From Kosakonia sacchari (GTDB lineage Bacteria > Pseudomonadota > Gammaproteobacteria > Enterobacterales > Enterobacteriaceae), in NCBI GenBank assembly GCA_900109485.1, contig FOAY01000001.1, forward strand, positions 355,914-419,913: a stretch of DNA of 64,000 nucleotides. The letters are read 5' to 3'. The notes beneath the pieces were generated by a model. The model did no database searches. It was not told the origin of the DNA and saw only the letters and a list, made by a program, of their open reading frames with translations. Positions within the stretch are counted from its first letter, which is position 1. Each line of letters opens with the position of its first letter. Both the position numbers and the translations under genes were made by a program. Of this stretch, positions 60,206 through 64,000 are shown in pieces.

Positions 60206-63121
60206 ATGATGAAAAAGCCGGTTTTAGCCGTCATTGGGCACGGCATGGTCAGCCACTATTTTCTGCAACAGTTGGTGGAACGCGAGCTGCATCAGCACTA
60301 CGACATCGTGGTGTTCGGCGAAGAGCGTCTGCCCGCTTATGACCGCGTCCACCTCTCGGAATACTTTGCCGGGCGCAGCGCCGAATCGCTCTCGCTGGTC
60401 AGCGACGGTTTTTTTGCCGACAGTGGCATCACTCTGCGCAGCGGCTGCAAAATTGTCGCTATCGACCGCGAACGTCGCTGTTTGCGCGACGAACAGGGCA
60501 CAGAAACGCATTACGACACGCTGGTGCTCGCCACCGGTTCTTACGCCTTCGTGCCGCCGATCAGCGGCAATAACCGCCCTGGCTGCCTGGTTTACCGCAC
60601 GCTTGACGATCTGGACGCTATCGCCGCGCAGGCGAAAAACGCCAAACGCGGCGTGGTGATCGGCGGCGGATTGTTGGGGCTGGAAGCGGCCAATGCGCTG
60701 CGTCAGTTAGGGCTGGAAACCCACGTGGTGGAGTTTGCCCCGCGCCTGATGGCGGTCCAGCTTGATGAAGGCGGCGCGATGATGCTGCAACGCAAGATCG
60801 AAGCCCTTGGCGTGCAGGTGCACACCCGCAAAGAGACGCGGGAGATCGTTGATGGCGAACAGGCGCTGCATCGCCTCTGTTTTGCCGACGGTAGCTGGCT
60901 GGAAACCGATCTGTTGCTCTTCTCGGCCGGTATTCGCCCGCGCGATGAGCTGGCAGAAAGCGCGCAACTGCAAAAAGGGCCGCGCGGCGGCATTGTGATT
61001 GATGACCAGTGCCGCACTTCCGACGAGGCAATTTTCGCCATTGGTGAGTGCGCATTGTGGAACGGGCAGATTTTCGGCCTTGTGGCGCCCGGTTACCAGA
61101 TGGCGCGCAGCGTGGCGGACACGCTGGCGGCGCGCGACACGCCATTTACCGGCGCGGACATGAGCACCAAACTGAAGCTGCTCGGCGTTGAAGTGGCGTC
61201 GCTCGGCGATGCGCACGGTAAAACGGAAGGCTGCCAGAGCTATCAGTGGACCGATGGCCCGCGCGAAATCTACAAGAAAATTGTCGTTTCCGCTGACGGC
61301 AAACGGCTGCTCGGCGCGGTATTGATTGGCGACAGCGCGGGTTACAGCATGCTGCTGCAAATGATGCTCAACGGTATGGCGCTGCCCGCGCAGCCGGAAA
61401 CGCTGATTTTACCCGCCCGTTCCGGCGATGCGCCGAAAGGCCTCGGTGTGGCGGTGCTGGCGGCCAGCGCGCAAATCTGCTCCTGCCACAACGTCAGCAA
61501 AGGCGATATCGCAGCGGCGGTCGCCAGCGGTTGCAGCGAACTGGGGGCGATAAAAAGCTGCACCAAAGCCGGAACCGGCTGCGGCGGCTGCGTACCGTTG
61601 CTGAAACAAGTGATGGAGCACGAGCTGCAACAGCTTGGCGTCGAGGTGAAAAAAGATCTCTGCGAACACTTTGCCTGGTCGCGCCAGGAGCTGTATCACC
61701 TGATCCGCCTGCATGAGATCCGCAGCTTCGATGAACTGATTAGCCGCTTTGGCAAGGGACACGGTTGTGAAGTGTGCAAACCGCTGGTCGGCTCTTTATT
61801 GGCTTCCTGCTGGAATGATTACCTGCTCAAACCGCAGCATCTGCCGTTGCAGGATACCAACGACCGCTTCTTCGCCAATATCCAGAAAGATGGCACTTAC
61901 TCGGTGGTGCCGCGCATTCCGGCGGGCGAAATCACGCCGCAAGGTTTGATCGCCATTGGCGAAGTGGCGCAGCGTTACAACCTCTACACCAAAATCACCG
62001 GCGGCCAGCGGGTGGATCTGTTTGGCGCGCGGCTGGAGCAACTGCCGGCGATCTGGGAGAGGCTGATCGCCGCCGGGTTTGAAACCGGCCACGCCTACGG
62101 CAAATCCCTGCGCACGGTGAAATCCTGCGTCGGTTCTACCTGGTGCCGCTACGGCGTGCAGGACTCTACCGGCATGGCGATTACCCTTGAGAACCGCTAC
62201 AAGGGGCTGCGCTCGCCGCACAAAATCAAAATGGCCGTTTCCGGCTGTACCCGCGAATGCGCCGAAGCGCAGGGCAAAGACATTGGCGTGATCGCTACCG
62301 ATAAAGGCTGGAACCTCTATGTCTGCGGCAATGGCGGTATGAAGCCGCGCCATGCGGACTTGTTCGCCAGCGATCTCGACAGCGAGGCGCTGATCCGCAC
62401 CATCGATCGCGTGTTGATGTTCTATATCCGCACCGCCGATCGCCTGCAACGCACCAGCACCTGGCTCGACAATATGGAAGGCGGGCTTGCGTACTTACAA
62501 CAGGTGATCCTGCACGACAGTCTGGAGATTGGCGCGGAGCTGGAGCGTGAAATGCAGCAGGTAGTGGACGCTTACCAGTGCGAATGGAAAACCACGCTGG
62601 ATAACGCGGAAAACCGTCTGCTGTTCCGCGGCTTCCTCAACAGCGATCGCCCGGATGAAGCAGTGGTGATGGTGCCGGAGCGCGGGCAGATCCGCCCGGC
62701 CAGAAGCGAGGAAAAAACCGCACAAGCGACAACGCTGCCACTGGCCGAAGCCGAATGGGTTCATGTTGGCGCGGTGGCGGATATTCCGGCCAATAGCGGG
62801 GTGGCTGCGCGTCTTGGGCAGCAGCAGATTGCGCTGTTCCATCTGCCCGCAAGCGAGGCGCAGATTTTCGCGCTGGACAACCGCGAGCCGGGCAGCGAAG
62901 CCAATGTGCTGGCGCGCGGTCTGGTGGGTGATAAAGAGGGCGAGCCGATGGTGATTTCGCCGCTCTACAAACAGCGTTTCCGGCTGTGCGACGGCGTCAG
63001 CCTCGACGATGCCACGCTGCGGGTACGCGTCTGGCCGGTCAACATTATCGACGGGCATATCTGGGTTCATCGCCAGCCGCTGAGCGCGAGCACTTTCCCG
63101 GCGATTGCCGAAGCGTCATAA
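60206..63121 (+). CDS. nasB: Assimilatory nitrite reductase, NirB-NirD fusion
   Basis: The 971-residue enzyme reduces nitrite to ammonium with NADH. In order: FAD/NAD domains (VIGHGMVSHYF, VVIGGGLLGLEAA), a BFD-like [2Fe-2S] segment (ICSCHNVSKG near 425 and CTKAGTGCGGCV near 452), a second cysteine cluster (HGCEVCKP), the sirohaem/[4Fe-4S] site (SCVGSTWC near 640, SGCTREC near 678, CGNGG near 706), and a C-terminal NirD-like domain (from about residue 850) without Rieske cysteines. The start has an AAGGA site; a second ATG follows directly. Confidence 0.95.
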   Translation: MMKKPVLAVIGHGMVSHYFLQQLVERELHQHYDIVVFGEERLPAYDRVHLSEYFAGRSAESLSLVSDGFFADSGITLRSGCKIVAIDRERRCLRDEQGTETHYDTLVLATGSYAFVPPISGNNRPGCLVYRTLDDLDAIAAQAKNAKRGVVIGGGLLGLEAANALRQLGLETHVVEFAPRLMAVQLDEGGAMMLQRKIEALGVQVHTRKETREIVDGEQALHRLCFADGSWLETDLLLFSAGIRPRDELAESAQLQKGPRGGIVIDDQCRTSDEAIFAIGECALWNGQIFGLVAPGYQMARSVADTLAARDTPFTGADMSTKLKLLGVEVASLGDAHGKTEGCQSYQWTDGPREIYKKIVVSADGKRLLGAVLIGDSAGYSMLLQMMLNGMALPAQPETLILPARSGDAPKGLGVAVLAASAQICSCHNVSKGDIAAAVASGCSELGAIKSCTKAGTGCGGCVPLLKQVMEHELQQLGVEVKKDLCEHFAWSRQELYHLIRLHEIRSFDELISRFGKGHGCEVCKPLVGSLLASCWNDYLLKPQHLPLQDTNDRFFANIQKDGTYSVVPRIPAGEITPQGLIAIGEVAQRYNLYTKITGGQRVDLFGARLEQLPAIWERLIAAGFETGHAYGKSLRTVKSCVGSTWCRYGVQDSTGMAITLENRYKGLRSPHKIKMAVSGCTRECAEAQGKDIGVIATDKGWNLYVCGNGGMKPRHADLFASDLDSEALIRTIDRVLMFYIRTADRLQRTSTWLDNMEGGLAYLQQVILHDSLEIGAELEREMQQVVDAYQCEWKTTLDNAENRLLFRGFLNSDRPDEAVVMVPERGQIRPARSEEKTAQATTLPLAEAEWVHVGAVADIPANSGVAARLGQQQIALFHLPASEAQIFALDNREPGSEANVLARGLVGDKEGEPMVISPLYKQRFRLCDGVSLDDATLRVRVWPVNIIDGHIWVHRQPLSASTFPAIAEAS

Positions 63122-63139
63122 GCCGCAACGGGGGCGAAA

Positions 63140-64000
63140 ATGGATATAAAAAGTGTATGCCCTTATTGCGGGGTAGGCTGCGGGCTGGTTATGGAAGTGG
63201 AAAACCAGCGCATTATCAATGTGGTGGGGGATAAAACGCACCCCACCAATCAGGGGCGTTTATGCACCAAAGGCAAAAGCTGCGCGCAGGCGATTACCGC
63301 GGCGGGCAGGCTGGATCGCGCATGGCTGCGCACTTCGCGCCAGCAGGAGCCGGTGCCGGTCGGCATCAACAGCGCCATCACGCAAACCGCCCAGCGGCTG
63401 CGCGCCATTATCGATAATCACGGCCCTGATGCGCTGGCGCTGTATGTGTCCGGGCAGATGTCGCTGGAAGCGCAGTATCTGGCGAACAAGCTGGCAAAGG
63501 GGTTTATCGGTACGCAACATATCGAGTCCAACTCGCGCCTGTGCATGGCCAGCGCCGCCAGCGGTTATAAGCTGTCGCTGGGCGCTGACGGGCCGCCGGG
63601 ATCTTATGATGATTTCGATCGCGCCGATCTCTTTCTGGTGATTGGTGCAAACATGGCCGACTGCCACCCGATCCTGTTCCTGCGCATGATGGACAGGGTC
63701 AAAGCCGGGGCAAAACTGATTGTCGTCGATCCGCGCCGCACCGCCACGGCGGAGAAAGCCTCGCTGTTTTTGCAGATCAAACCCGGCACCGACCTCGCCT
63801 TGCTGAACGGCCTGCTCGGCTTGTTGGTGCAGAACGGCCAGATCGACGAGACGTTTATTGAACATTGCACCAAAGGCTGGCAGGCGATGCCGGATTTCTT
63901 GCAGGACTATTTACCGCAGCAGGTGGCCGAACGTACCGGGCTGGCAGAGGCCGATATTCGCCAGGCGGCGCAGTGGATCGGCGAAGCCGCGGAGTGGATG
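63140..64000 (+). CDS. nasA: Assimilatory nitrate reductase catalytic subunit (5' part)
   Basis: The gene runs off the right edge; 287 codons are visible. The N terminus has the [4Fe-4S] ligands Cys7, Cys10, Cys14 and Cys42 (CPYCGVGCGLV ... GRLCTKG) and then the molybdopterin-domain start (ESNSRLCMASAASGYKLSLGADGPPGSYDDFDRADLFLVIGANMADCHPILFLRM, VVDPRRTATAEKA). It reduces nitrate to nitrite in the cytoplasm. It follows nasB by 18 bases. Its electron-donor subunit NasC is not seen upstream. Confidence 0.96.
   Translation, partial: MDIKSVCPYCGVGCGLVMEVENQRIINVVGDKTHPTNQGRLCTKGKSCAQAITAAGRLDRAWLRTSRQQEPVPVGINSAITQTAQRLRAIIDNHGPDALALYVSGQMSLEAQYLANKLAKGFIGTQHIESNSRLCMASAASGYKLSLGADGPPGSYDDFDRADLFLVIGANMADCHPILFLRMMDRVKAGAKLIVVDPRRTATAEKASLFLQIKPGTDLALLNGLLGLLVQNGQIDETFIEHCTKGWQAMPDFLQDYLPQQVAERTGLAEADIRQAAQWIGEAAEWM

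Overview
The window looks like a chromosome segment of an Enterobacterales member close to Kosakonia, Klebsiella or Enterobacter. MutS is nearly identical in layout to the E. coli protein (853 codons). A hydroxyarylic-acid decarboxylase C/D gene pair lies beside mutS, and the right end carries a Klebsiella-type nasR-nasF operon for nitrate assimilation. GC content is high in the mutS, efflux, chb and nas blocks and visibly lower in parts of the 3.7-25 kb stretch. No rRNA, tRNA or CRISPR array was seen.

Left edge (0-3.7 kb): end of a decarboxylase operon, a REP-type repeat cluster, then mutS on the minus strand. From 3.7 to about 25.4 kb lies an accessory mosaic. It is built mostly of small regulator-enzyme pairs: a STAND-type ATPase regulator with an SDR; MarR with an isochorismatase-like protein, a small membrane protein and an MFS carrier; TetR with a DUF4267 protein; TetR with an amidase; LysR with an alpha/beta hydrolase; LysR with a PRISE-like reductase; HxlR with an azoreductase; XRE-cupin with a GNAT. 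Between these sit decayed pieces: the tail of an IS30-type transposase, and fragments of a RidA protein, an RND pump, a DsbA/FrnE-like protein and an MDR-type oxidoreductase.

The middle (25-41 kb) holds an Fsr-like MFS carrier divergent from a SpoT/MESH1-like HD hydrolase; a minus-strand operon of a divergent pyruvate kinase, a TauE/SafE carrier and an AEC carrier; an OprB-type porin; an AraC regulator with a PEBP-family protein; an intimin-like inverse autotransporter with about five Big-1 repeats; a lone 6-phospho-3-hexuloisomerase; and two TetR regulators. A complete tripartite RND efflux operon (adaptor, pump, outer-membrane factor) follows at 41.6-47.3 kb, with a perfect palindromic operator in its leader.

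The right part holds a chitobiose operon, chbB-chbC-chbR-chbF-chbG, in which chbA is missing and a long perfect hairpin sits at that junction. Next come a general porin with its own terminator, an orphan plus-strand terminator that may end a small RNA, and an oxidoreductase/TetR pair sharing an 18-bp inverted repeat. Last is nasR followed by a textbook control region (NtrC-type site, sigma-54 promoter, antitermination leader) and nasF-E-D-B-A. nasC is absent between nasD and nasB. nasA runs off the window end.
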